Of a stretch of DNA of 64,000 nucleotides, positions 23,351-31,317 are shown one piece after another. This stretch comes from PALSA-612 sp963846915 (lineage in GTDB: Bacteria; Actinomycetota; Thermoleophilia; Gaiellales; Gaiellaceae). The position numbers and the translations under genes are program-made. The notes beneath the pieces are model-generated. The model was given only the letters and a program-made list of their open reading frames with translations. It was not told the origin of the DNA and made no database searches. Where the stretch lies: assembly GCA_963846915.1 (NCBI GenBank), contig CAWJXV010000009.1, positions 1,674,001 to 1,738,000 on the forward strand, in the 5' to 3' direction. Position 1 is the stretch's first letter, and every line of letters begins with the position of its first letter.

Positions 23351-24190
23351 TCAGCGCAGCGCCGCGCGGGTGAAGACACGGATCGAAACCGCCGCCAGGG
23401 CGGCGGCGAAGACCGCGACGACTGCGAGGCTGAGCGCCGCCATCACCGTCGGGTCGGAGCCCTGCCAGATGGCGTGCAGTCCGGCCGCGTTGCCGAGCAG
23501 CCCGTAGCGCATCAGCGCCAGGGCGTGTGTGAGCGGCAGGAAGCGCGCGATCCACTCCAGGAACCCGGGCAGCGCACCGATCGGGAACAGCGAGCCGGCG
23601 AGGAACCAGGGCAGGATGGCGATCGCGGGGACGCGCGCGATGTACTCCTCCTGCTTCGGGACACGGCTCGCGAGCGTCTCGGCCGTCCCGTACATGCCGA
23701 CCGTGAACAGGGCCGCGGCTGCCAGGAACCAGGCCGCGCCCGTCGCCGACGTGTCGAACTCGATCCCGCGCGCCCGCGCGACCGCGATCAGGACGCCGAT
23801 CTGAAGCGCCGCCGCGCCGAGGGCGACGATGAGGTTGCCGAGCACGAGCAGCGCCCGCGGCACAGGCGCGGCCAGCAACTCGCGCTGAGCGCCGCTCTCG
23901 CGATCGACGATCACGCTCAGCCCCGCGAACATCGTGGTCAGCGGGATCAGGAGGCCGATCGTCCCGACCGCGACGTACGACTCGTACGCGCTGCCCGCGT
24001 GCAGCGCCTGCTTGAGCGCCGGTGCGATCACGAGCGCGAACATGATCGGCGTCAGCAGTGGCACGACGAGCTCGCGCGGCGTCCGGGTCGTGAGCTGGAA
24101 GCGCCGCCGCGCGAGCGTGGCCAGCGGGGCAAGCGCGTCGCGGGGCGAGAGGCGCCTCGGCAGGGACAGGCTGGGGGCGATGGCAGTCAT
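23351..24190 (-). CDS. ABC-2 type exporter permease (DrrB-like)
   Basis: A 279-residue protein with a cytoplasmic N-terminus (residues 1-38) and six membrane segments, containing the ABC-2 signature region (GSLFPIGALPGFLEWIARFLPLTHALALMR). It pairs with the ATPase gene 19 bases upstream to form a drug- or lipid-type exporter. A 6-bp hairpin, GCACCG-n4-CGGTGC (23325-23340), follows the stop. Confidence 0.88.
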   Translation of the reverse strand: MTAIAPSLSLPRRLSPRDALAPLATLARRRFQLTTRTPRELVVPLLTPIMFALVIAPALKQALHAGSAYESYVAVGTIGLLIPLTTMFAGLSVIVDRESGAQRELLAAPVPRALLVLGNLIVALGAAALQIGVLIAVARARGIEFDTSATGAAWFLAAAALFTVGMYGTAETLASRVPKQEEYIARVPAIAILPWFLAGSLFPIGALPGFLEWIARFLPLTHALALMRYGLLGNAAGLHAIWQGSDPTVMAALSLAVVAVFAAALAAVSIRVFTRAALR

Positions 24191-24209
24191 TCGTTCTCCT
24201 CCGTCGGTT

Positions 24210-25148
24210 TCAGGCGGCCTCGGCGAGCCGGTCGCCGGTCAGCCGCAGGTACACGTCGTCGAGCGTCGGGCGCCTCGTCGCGAGCACGTGGCCGAGCGCG
24301 AGCTCGTCGATCACGGCCAGCGCCTCGGCGGCCGAGCGCTCGCGCAGCGGCACGGTCAGCGTCGAGCCGACCGCGAACGCGTCTGCGTCCGCGATCCGGT
24401 GCTCGCGCAGCGCCTCGATCGCCGTCGCCGGCTCGCCGTCCACGCGCAGCTCCACGAGCTCCCGGCCGAGGCCGTCGAGCAGCGCAGCCGGCCTGTCGAG
24501 CGCGACGATCCGGCCGGAATGGACGATCGCGACGCGGTCGCAGAGCCGCTCGGCTTCGTCGAGGTAGTGGGTCGTGAGCAGGATCGTCACCTCGCTACGT
24601 GCCCGCAGGCCCGCGATCACGTCCAGGAGCTCGTACCGCACGCGCGGGTCGAGCCCGACCGTCGGCTCGTCCAGGAACAGGATGCGCGGCTTCGAGACGA
24701 GCGCCCGCGCGATCTCGAGCCGCCGCCGCTCGCCGCCGCTGTAGGTCGAGACCGGGCGTTCGACCAGCTCCGCGAGGTCGAAGGCGTCGACGAGCTCCGC
24801 GATCCGGCGGGCCGCCACGTCGGGCTCGACGCCCCAGAGCCGTCCGTGCAGCTCGAGGTTGCGCCGGCCGCTGAGGCCGCGGTCGACGACCGCCTCCTGG
24901 AAGACGACGCTCGAGATCCGCCGCGCCGCGAGCGGCTGCTCCGTCACGTCGAACCCGGCGAGCCTCGCGGTCCCGGCCGTCGGCGCGATCGTCGTCGTCA
25001 GCATGCCCACCGTCGTCGACTTGCCGGCACCGTTCGGGCCGAGCAGCCCGAACACCTCGCCGGCGGCGACGTCGAAGTCGATTCCCTTCACCGCCTCGAC
25101 GCCGCCGGGATAGGTCTTGCGAAGTCCGATCACCTCGATCGCGTGCAC
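24210..25148 (-). CDS. ABC exporter ATP-binding protein (DrrA-like)
   Basis: A 312-residue protein. Walker A is GPNGAGKST (about 37-45), the signature is YSGGERRRLEIAR, and Walker B is ILFLDEPTVGLD, followed by the H-loop LLTTHYLDEAE. The C-terminal 80 residues form the DrrA-type regulatory extension. GTG 25148 is preceded by GGAGGAGG. It is divergent from the ECF41-like sigma factor. It probably powers efflux of an amphipathic compound through the adjacent permease. Confidence 0.92.
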   Translation of the reverse strand: MHAIEVIGLRKTYPGGVEAVKGIDFDVAAGEVFGLLGPNGAGKSTTVGMLTTTIAPTAGTARLAGFDVTEQPLAARRISSVVFQEAVVDRGLSGRRNLELHGRLWGVEPDVAARRIAELVDAFDLAELVERPVSTYSGGERRRLEIARALVSKPRILFLDEPTVGLDPRVRYELLDVIAGLRARSEVTILLTTHYLDEAERLCDRVAIVHSGRIVALDRPAALLDGLGRELVELRVDGEPATAIEALREHRIADADAFAVGSTLTVPLRERSAAEALAVIDELALGHVLATRRPTLDDVYLRLTGDRLAEAA

Positions 25149-25160
25149 GAGTCCTCCTCC

Positions 25161-25186
25161 GTCACATCGTTGGCTTCCGGTTCGTC
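25161..25186 (+). promoter_or_regulatory. ECF41-type promoter upstream of its own sigma gene
   Basis: CGTCACA (25160-25166), 16 bases, then CGTC (25183-25186) closely matches the TGTCACA-N16-CGTC promoter reported for ECF41 sigma factors. It reads towards the sigma gene. A dyad CGTCA-n6-TGACG (25183-25198) overlaps the -10. Confidence 0.55.
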
Positions 25187-25221
25187 ACTGCTATGACGGA
25201 TGCCGACGGAAGGATGTGACC

Positions 25222-26100
25222 GTGACCGAGCGTGACCTGCTCGCCCGCCAGTTCGAGGACGCGCGACCGCACCTGCGGGCGGTGGCCTACCGCATGCTCG
25301 GGTCGGTCACCGAGGCCGACGACGCCGTGCAGGAGGCCTGGCTCCGACTCGGCCGCAGCGACGAGTCGGAGCTCGAGAACCTGCGCGGCTGGCTGACGAC
25401 CGTCGTTGCCCGGGTCTGCCTCGACCTCCTGCGCTCACGGCGCGCGCGCCGCGAGGACTACGTCGGGAGCTGGCTCCCCGAGCCGATCGTCAGCGAGGAC
25501 GCGGAGGCCGATCCCGAGCAGGAGGCGCTGCTGGCGGACTCGGTCGGGCTCGCGCTCCTCGTCGTCCTCGAGACGCTGACGCCGGCGGAGCGACTCGCCT
25601 TCGTGCTCCACGACATGTTCGGGGTGCCGTTCGAGGAGATCGGCGAGATCGTCGACCGCTCGCCCGCGGCTGCGCGCCAGCTCGCGAGCCGCGCGCGACG
25701 GAGAGTGCGCGGCGCGGCGCCGCAGCCCGACTCCGACGTGGCGCGGCAACGCGAGGTCGTCGACGCCTTCCTCGCCGCCTCCCGGGCCGGCGACTTCGAG
25801 GCGCTGATCGCCGTGCTCGACCCGGAGGTCGTGTTCCGGATCGACACGGGCGGCGTCGCACCGCCGGCGCGCCCGCCGCTCGTCGGCGCGGAGGCGGTGG
25901 CCCGCCAGATCCTCGCGCGCGGCACGCCGCTCGCGCCGCTGGCGCGGCCGGCGCTCGTCAACGGCGGCGCGGGCGCGGTCGTGAACGTCGGCGGCAGACC
26001 GTTCGCCGTCGTCAGCTTCACCGTCAGGCAGGGCCGGATCGCGGCGATCGATCTGGTCGCCGACCCGGACAAGCTTCGGGGCCTGACCCCCGAGGCGTAG
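25222..26100 (+). CDS. ECF sigma factor with SnoaL-like C-terminus (ECF41/SigJ type)
   Basis: A 292-residue protein. Sigma region 2 covers about 8-75 (AYRMLGSVTEADDAVQEAWLR) and region 4 about 115-165 (LTPAERLAFVLHDMFGVPFE). The linker contains the ECF41 motif WLPEP. Residues 180-292 form a SnoaL-like domain, known in ECF41 to control activity in place of an anti-sigma factor. The DGGGK motif is changed to DTGG, while DPDKL near the end is close to NPDKL. GTG 25222 has GGAAGG 8 bases upstream. Confidence 0.85.
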   Translation: MTERDLLARQFEDARPHLRAVAYRMLGSVTEADDAVQEAWLRLGRSDESELENLRGWLTTVVARVCLDLLRSRRARREDYVGSWLPEPIVSEDAEADPEQEALLADSVGLALLVVLETLTPAERLAFVLHDMFGVPFEEIGEIVDRSPAAARQLASRARRRVRGAAPQPDSDVARQREVVDAFLAASRAGDFEALIAVLDPEVVFRIDTGGVAPPARPPLVGAEAVARQILARGTPLAPLARPALVNGGAGAVVNVGGRPFAVVSFTVRQGRIAAIDLVADPDKLRGLTPEA

Positions 26101-26179
26101 CTCAGCCCCGGCGAGATTCTCTTCCCTGCGGTGGGTTGGCAAGAGCCTCGTGCCTCTGGACTCGCGCCCGGCAACCCAT

Positions 26180-26185
26180 TAGGGT
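26180..26185 (+). promoter_or_regulatory. -10 element (TAGGGT) of glycosidase gene
   Basis: TAGGGT ends 6 bases before GTG 26192. Confidence 0.5.
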
Positions 26186-26191
26186 CAGCCG

Positions 26192-27655
26192 GTGAAAGGG
26201 TCGGCCTACCCTTCGCGCGGCGTGCGCCTGCTTGCGCTCGCCGCGGCGCTCGCGGCAGCGGCAGCCGCGGCGGTCGCAACCGCGCCGCACGCTGCGCGGC
26301 CGATGCTCGTCGGCTTCCAGGACGATCCCGGCTTCCGCTGGAGCTCGCACCGGCAGGCGACGCTCGAAAGCGCCGCCCGCGCCCACGCGACGATCATCCG
26401 CGCGACCGCCAACTGGTGGCAGATCGCGCCCGTCCGGCCGGAGAACGCGACCGACCCCTTCGACCCCGCGTACGAGTTCACCGACCTCGACGACCTGATC
26501 CGGAGCGCGGCCATGCGCGGGATCACGGTGATGCTGACGATCTGGGGCACGCCCTCGTGGGCCAACGGCGAGAAGCCGCCGAACGTCGCTCCCGACCGCA
26601 TGGGCGATCTCCGCGACTTCACGCACGCGATCGCCGACCGCTACTCGGGCCGTCACCCCGGCTTCCCGTTCGTCGGCTACTACACGGTCTGGAACGAGCC
26701 CAACTCGACCCGGTTCCTCGCGCCTGCATTCGACGACGCTGGCAACCCGGTGTCGCCGTACACGTACGCGAGCATCTGCCGCTCCGCCTACGCGGGCCTC
26801 AAGGAGGGCAATTCCCTCGCCACCGTCGCGATCGGCCAGACGGCCTCCCGCGGGAGCGAGAGCGGCCGGCACGGAGCCGACTCGATGGCGCCCGGCACGT
26901 TCGCGCGGCTGCTCGCGGAGGTGACGCCGGCTGTGCCTTTCGACGCGTGGGCGCATCACCCGTACTCCGACCTCGGCTTCGGGCCGCTCCAGCGCTACCG
27001 CTTCCCGAACGTGAACCTGGCGACGCTCCACACGTTCGAGCAGAAGCTCGACCTCTGGTTCCACCGCGCCGACATCCCGATCTGGATCAGCGAGTACGGC
27101 TTCGAGACGCGACCGGGTCGGGCAGGCGGCGTGTCCGTGGCGCAGCAGGCCGCGTACGTGAGGCAGTCGCTCGCGATCGCGGCCGCCGACCCGCGTGTGC
27201 AGATGTTCATCTGGTTCGTGCTCCGCGACGACCCGTCCATGTCGACGTGGGACAGCGGCCTGATCGGGGACACCGGCGCGCACAAGCCGAGCTTCGACGT
27301 CTTCGCAGACGCGGCCGCGCCGCTCGACGCGCGCGATCCGCTGCTGACGGTGCGGGCGGGAACGTCCCGGCCGCTGCTCAGGATCCCGGTCTGGGAGCTC
27401 GCGATCCGTGACGGTGCCGGGGCGAGGATCGGCTCGGTGATCTCCGTGTACTCGGGCCGCCGGCGGGTCGGCCACGCGACGCCGGAGGCCCGCATCACCA
27501 TCGACGGCTACGCGGTCTTTCCGCTCCCGATCCGGCTCGTGCGGCCGGGTGCGCGCTACCGCGTGTACCTGAGCGACATCAACGACATCAACGGGAACCG
27601 CATCTCGCGGACGGCGCTCGTCGTCGGCCTCCCGCGCTTCGGCAGGCAGGGCTAG
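26192..27655 (+). CDS. Secreted glycoside hydrolase, clan GH-A type
   Basis: A 487-residue protein with a long Ala-rich signal peptide (residues 11-35). The TIM-barrel catalytic domain (about 40-345) has the acid/base glutamate in VWNEPN (E169) and the nucleophile in WISEYGF (E301), the spacing expected for GH-A families such as GH5 or GH39. A C-terminal beta domain (about 370-480) may bind carbohydrate. The polysaccharide target is unknown. The start is fixed by the leaderless promoter. Confidence 0.82.
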   Translation: MKGSAYPSRGVRLLALAAALAAAAAAAVATAPHAARPMLVGFQDDPGFRWSSHRQATLESAARAHATIIRATANWWQIAPVRPENATDPFDPAYEFTDLDDLIRSAAMRGITVMLTIWGTPSWANGEKPPNVAPDRMGDLRDFTHAIADRYSGRHPGFPFVGYYTVWNEPNSTRFLAPAFDDAGNPVSPYTYASICRSAYAGLKEGNSLATVAIGQTASRGSESGRHGADSMAPGTFARLLAEVTPAVPFDAWAHHPYSDLGFGPLQRYRFPNVNLATLHTFEQKLDLWFHRADIPIWISEYGFETRPGRAGGVSVAQQAAYVRQSLAIAAADPRVQMFIWFVLRDDPSMSTWDSGLIGDTGAHKPSFDVFADAAAPLDARDPLLTVRAGTSRPLLRIPVWELAIRDGAGARIGSVISVYSGRRRVGHATPEARITIDGYAVFPLPIRLVRPGARYRVYLSDINDINGNRISRTALVVGLPRFGRQG

Positions 27656-27673
27656 AGCCGTCCGGCCTCGCTG

Positions 27674-28240
27674 TCAGCGACGAGGCGGAATCGGGCAATT
27701 CACGGGGCCAAGCGGCCTGACGGTGCCGCCGTACAGGTGCACGGCGCCCTCGACGTCGTCCCGCTCGAGCAGCCGGCAGCGCCACTCGCCCGGGGGCGCG
27801 TCGGGGCAGTACCAGCCGGCGCTCATCGCCGCGCAGCGAACCGTCGTGTGTCCGAGCCCGAGCACGTGGCCGAGCTCGTGTGCGATCACCTGCGCTGCCG
27901 AGTACCGGTCGAGGTCCGGAGCGATCCACACGACGCTCGTGATGCCGAGGTAGCCGGCATACGCGCAGCCGTCCGCGTCCTTGCAGCTCAGGCCGTGCGT
28001 CGTGACGACGACGCCGGCGTGCGGTCGCGGCACGTAGACGAACCGGACCTGCGCGCCGCTTCGATTCCAGGCGCGGACCGCCCGAAACGTCGCGCCGCCG
28101 TAGTGCGGCGTGGCGTTGTAGATCGGGATGACGCCGTGCGGCCACGGCTTCCCGTCGACGACCCAGGCATCCGAGGAGCCGGCTGCGACGGCCGCAACAG
28201 CCACGAGGACTGCGACGGCCGCCGAGATCCTGGCGGTCAT
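27674..28240 (-). CDS. Secreted matrixin-type zinc metalloprotease
   Basis: A 188-residue protein with a signal peptide (residues 1-25). The zinc motif HELGHVLGLGH is at 121-131 and a Met-turn candidate is CAAMS (M139), both defining the metzincin/matrixin clan. Six cysteines suggest disulfides outside the cell. It lies 14 bases downstream of infA and is probably the last gene of the csp-infA operon, an odd grouping. The substrate is unknown. Confidence 0.85.
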   Translation of the reverse strand: MTARISAAVAVLVAVAAVAAGSSDAWVVDGKPWPHGVIPIYNATPHYGGATFRAVRAWNRSGAQVRFVYVPRPHAGVVVTTHGLSCKDADGCAYAGYLGITSVVWIAPDLDRYSAAQVIAHELGHVLGLGHTTVRCAAMSAGWYCPDAPPGEWRCRLLERDDVEGAVHLYGGTVRPLGPVNCPIPPRR

Positions 28241-28253
28241 CGCGACGGGACGC

Positions 28254-28475
28254 TCAGCGGTAGCGGTAGACGATGCGCCCGCGGTTCAGGTCGTACGGCG
28301 ACAGCTCGACCCGGATGCGGTCGCCGGGGAAGATCCTGATCCGGTAGCGGCGCATCTTGCCTGCCGTGTACCCGAGGGTCTCGTGGCCGTTGTCGAGAGC
28401 GATGCGGAACATGCCGTTCCGAAGCGCCTCCACGACCTCGCCCTCGAGCTCGACCTTCTCTTCCTTGCCGGCGAT
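28254..28475 (-). CDS. infA: Translation initiation factor IF-1, AUC start
   Basis: The minus strand encodes AGKEEKVELEGEVVEALRNG and continues to GRIVYRYR at the stop, a full-length IF-1 (73 residues, OB fold). It blocks the ribosomal A site during initiation. The codon at the initiator position is ATC (28475-28473). No ATG, GTG or TTG occurs in frame between the upstream stop and Met22. A GGGGG run lies 9 bases upstream, and the csp stop TAG is only two bases away, so re-initiation is likely. Either a rare AUC start is used, or there is a base error. Confidence 0.85.
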   Translation of the reverse strand: MAGKEEKVELEGEVVEALRNGMFRIALDNGHETLGYTAGKMRRYRIRIFPGDRIRVELSPYDLNRGRIVYRYR

Positions 28476-28477
28476 GG

Positions 28478-28690
28478 CTACGAGCCCCCGACGGCGACCA
28501 CGTTCGTCGCTTCAGGGCCCTTGGCGCCCTCGCGTACCTCGAACTCCACGCGCTGGCCCTCGTTCAGGGACTTGTATCCGTCACCGGCGATCTGGGAGAA
28601 GTGGACAAAGACGTCCTTCGAGTCCCCGTCGGGCGTGATGAAGCCGTAACCCTTTGCGTTGTTGAACCACTTGACGACGCCGGTAGCCAT
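28478..28690 (-). CDS. Cold shock domain protein
   Basis: A 70-residue protein with the full CSD: KWFNNAKGYGFITPDG (RNP1) and VFVHFSQI (RNP2). It binds single-stranded RNA/DNA as a chaperone. TACCCT lies 10 bases before the ATG, giving a leader of a few bases. The next gene, infA, starts two bases after its stop, so csp and infA are co-expressed translation-related factors. Confidence 0.95.
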   Translation of the reverse strand: MATGVVKWFNNAKGYGFITPDGDSKDVFVHFSQIAGDGYKSLNEGQRVEFEVREGAKGPEATNVVAVGGS

Positions 28691-28736
28691 TTCGGTCGCC
28701 AGGGTAGCACCGGCGCGACGAGTCAGCCGCGCGGTT

Positions 28737-29366
28737 TCAGCCGAACCACACGTGATCCGGCTCGCCGTAGGGCTCGCGGAGCGAGGCGATCGACTCCTCG
28801 AGCTGCGTCGTCAGCGAAACGGCAGCCTTCCTCGTCGGCTCGACGCCCGCCACGGGCAGCGGCTCGCCGACGACGATCGTCACCTGCGGGAACCCGATCC
28901 GGTGCGTGCGCGGCTGGATCGAGCGCTCGGTGCCGACGAGCAACACCGGCACGAGCGGCGCGCCGGCGGCGAGCGCGAGCCGCGCGGCGCCGCGGCTGTA
29001 GCGGCGGTCGCGGTACGGAAGGCACGTGCCCTGCGGGAAGATTCCGACGATCTCGCCGCGCTCGAGCACGCTGCGGGCGGCGTCGGCTGCGCGGCCCAGG
29101 TCGCCCTGGCGGCGGACGGGAATGCAGCCGAGGCCCTCGAGGACCTGTCTCAGCAGCGGGTAGCGGAAGAGCTCTGCCTTGGTCAGGTAGTGCACGGGGC
29201 GCTTCGTGACCGTTCCCAGGAACCAGGGATCGAGGATCGACTCGTGGTTCGCGGCGAGCACGACGGGGCCTGTCTGAGGCACGCGCTCGAGCCCGAGATG
29301 GTGGATCTTGTAGGCGCGCAGCATCAACGGCCGCGTGAGCCGGTCGATCAGCGGGTAGAGGCTCAC
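28737..29366 (-). CDS. 1-acyl-glycerol-3-phosphate acyltransferase (PlsC family)
   Basis: A 209-residue protein. The catalytic motif NHESILDP (H41, D46) and the FPQGTCLPYRD motif are intact, unlike those of the PlsC-like gene at 16 kb. It transfers acyl chains to lysophosphatidate or a related lipid at the membrane. GTG 29366 overlaps the stop of the cyclopropane synthase gene (GTGA), so it is the last member of the lipid-modification operon. Confidence 0.9.
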   Translation of the reverse strand: MSLYPLIDRLTRPLMLRAYKIHHLGLERVPQTGPVVLAANHESILDPWFLGTVTKRPVHYLTKAELFRYPLLRQVLEGLGCIPVRRQGDLGRAADAARSVLERGEIVGIFPQGTCLPYRDRRYSRGAARLALAAGAPLVPVLLVGTERSIQPRTHRIGFPQVTIVVGEPLPVAGVEPTRKAAVSLTTQLEESIASLREPYGEPDHVWFG

Positions 29367-30580
29367 CGCTCGAGGACGATCTGGGCGTTGCGCAGCGCCC
29401 TCGTTCGGAAGCCGGCCTCGCAGCAGGCGAGGTAGAAGTCCCAGGTGCGGAGGAAGTGCTCGTCGTAGCCGAGCGCGCGCACGTCGCCGAGCCGCCCGAG
29501 GAACGTCGCCCGCCAGCGGCGCAGCGTTGCGGCATAGTCGACGCCGATCTCCTCGACCCCGGTGACCGTGAGCCGTGATGCCGCGGCCGCCGCGCCGGTC
29601 AGCGAGGCGAGCGACGGGATCAGGCAGCCGGGAAAGACGTAGCGCTCGATCCAGTCGGGCGAGCGGCGGTAGCGGTTCCAGCGATGGTCGGGGATCAGGA
29701 TCGACTGGATGCAGGCGCGGCCGCCGGATGCGAGCAGCCGGTCGCAGGCGGCGAAGAAGACGGGAAACTGCTTCTCGCCGATCGCCTCGATCATCTCGAT
29801 CGACGCGAGCTTCGAGTACGAGCCCTGGTGCACGCGGTAGTCCTCCTCGACGATGCGGATGCGGTCGTCGAGCCCGGCCGCGCACACGCGCTCGCGCGCG
29901 AGCTCCGCCTGGGCGGGGGAGAGCGTGAGGCCGGTCACGCGGGCGCCGTACTCGCCGGCGGCGGTGAGCGCGAACGAGCCCCACCCGCAGCCGATCTCGA
30001 CCACGTGGTCGTCTGGCGTGAGCGCGAGCCTGTCGCAGACGCGCCGGAGCTTGCGCCGCTGCGCGTCGGCGAGTTCCTCGTCGGGATGCGCGAACATCGC
30101 GCAGGAGTAGGTCATCGTCTCGTCGAGCATCAGCCGGAAGAGGTCGTTGCCGAGGTCGTAGTGGTACTCGATGTTGGTGCGTGCCCGTCGCAGTCCCTGG
30201 CGGCGGTTGGGCCGCGGCCGGGCCTTCATCACGCGGGCGAGGCGCGGGTGCCGCTCGGCGGCAGCCTCGGCGTTGCGGTAGAGGAGCTCGAGGAAGCCGA
30301 CGAGGTCGGGGCTCGTCCACTCTCCCGCCTGGTACGACTCGCCGAGTCCGATCGTCCCGCGTGTCGCCAGTCGGCGGATCAGGCCGCGGACGTCCACGAT
30401 GTCCATCGTCTCGGCCGGGCCGGCGCCGAAGGTCCGCTCGCTTCCGTCAGGCAGCCGCGCGACGAGCGTGCCTTCGTGGAGGCCGCCGAGCGCGTGCGTG
30501 AGCACTCTGACCGCAATGCCCTCGAGCGCCGCTCCCCGCGTCGGCGGAATCTCCCGGACCGTCCGCTCGACCGTGCTCAC
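29363..30580 (-). CDS. cfa: Cyclopropane-fatty-acyl-phospholipid synthase family methyltransferase
   Basis: A 405-residue SAM-dependent enzyme with an N-terminal lipid-binding part (1-130), then IEYHYDLGNDLFRLMLDETM, and the SAM motif VVEIGCGWGSFALTAAG near 193-210. The family methylates or cyclopropanates the double bond of membrane phospholipids. GTGA overlaps link it to the DUF1365 gene upstream and the PlsC gene downstream. The order FAD protein-DUF1365-CFA matches known unsaturated-lipid modification clusters. Confidence 0.9.
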   Translation of the reverse strand: MSTVERTVREIPPTRGAALEGIAVRVLTHALGGLHEGTLVARLPDGSERTFGAGPAETMDIVDVRGLIRRLATRGTIGLGESYQAGEWTSPDLVGFLELLYRNAEAAAERHPRLARVMKARPRPNRRQGLRRARTNIEYHYDLGNDLFRLMLDETMTYSCAMFAHPDEELADAQRRKLRRVCDRLALTPDDHVVEIGCGWGSFALTAAGEYGARVTGLTLSPAQAELARERVCAAGLDDRIRIVEEDYRVHQGSYSKLASIEMIEAIGEKQFPVFFAACDRLLASGGRACIQSILIPDHRWNRYRRSPDWIERYVFPGCLIPSLASLTGAAAAASRLTVTGVEEIGVDYAATLRRWRATFLGRLGDVRALGYDEHFLRTWDFYLACCEAGFRTRALRNAQIVLER

Positions 30581-31317
30581 AGCCGCACCGACCCCTTGCC
30601 CGGGACGAACGGGGGCTTGTGGTGGAACGGCACGCGCTTCGCCCAGAGCTTGAGCGCCTGCCAGTGGATCAGCGCCGTGACCTGCATCGGCATGAGCGGG
30701 TAGCGGACGAGCGCGCGCGCCATGCTCGTGTTTGTCAGCTCCTCGCGGCGCCCGTGGAGGACGGCGCTGAGCGGGACGCGGCCGTTCTCGCGCACGTGCA
30801 CGCGGGCCCAGACCTCCTCCTCAGGCTCCGAGAACGCGTACCCGTAGGTCTGGTCGAGCCCGAAGAAAGGCGACACGTGCAGGCGTTTCTCGTGCTCGTA
30901 GGTCAGTGCGGGCCCGTGCAAGAGCTCGGGAAGCCGCTCGCCGAAGGTGTTGCTGAGCTCGGCGATCATCGCGGCCAGCTGCCCGTCGGGCCCGTAGCAC
31001 CAGTGGAAGCTGACCGGGTTGAAGACGTAGCCGAGAACACGGAGCTGCGCCAGCATCAACACGCGCTCGACCTCGACTCCGTGCTCGGCGCAGAAGCGGG
31101 TCGCTGCCTCGCGCACGGGCAGCGTGCCGTCGAAGTGATCGGCGTCGCGCAGCGTGACGAGGTTGGGGCGGTTGACCGAGAACAGTGCCAGCCCCCGCTC
31201 GAGCTCGGGCAGCTCGTCCAGGTCGAGGACGAAGAACGAGATCGGGTAGCGGAACGTGTTCCGCGCCGGCTCGCGGCGGGAGTGGATCAGCGTGCCGGTG
31301 TAGAGCGCCGACTTCAC
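30577..31317 (-). CDS. DUF1365 family protein
   Basis: A 246-residue protein with DUF1365 segments such as SALYTGTLIHSRREPARNTF, GYVFNPVSFHWCYG and KRLHVSPFFGLDQTYGYAF. It is soluble. Its partners across bacteria are the FAD oxidoreductase and cyclopropane synthase that flank it here, with GTGA overlaps on both sides. The role is unknown; a carrier or chaperone for modified lipids has been considered for the family, but this is not shown. Confidence 0.88.
   Translation of the reverse strand: MKSALYTGTLIHSRREPARNTFRYPISFFVLDLDELPELERGLALFSVNRPNLVTLRDADHFDGTLPVREAATRFCAEHGVEVERVLMLAQLRVLGYVFNPVSFHWCYGPDGQLAAMIAELSNTFGERLPELLHGPALTYEHEKRLHVSPFFGLDQTYGYAFSEPEEEVWARVHVRENGRVPLSAVLHGRREELTNTSMARALVRYPLMPMQVTALIHWQALKLWAKRVPFHHKPPFVPGKGSVRL

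Noticed and set aside
20510..24577. 1355-codon open frame spanning several genes
   Set aside because: Arg/Gly/Pro-rich shadow frame over the CBS, old-yellow-enzyme and ABC genes; no domain is visible.
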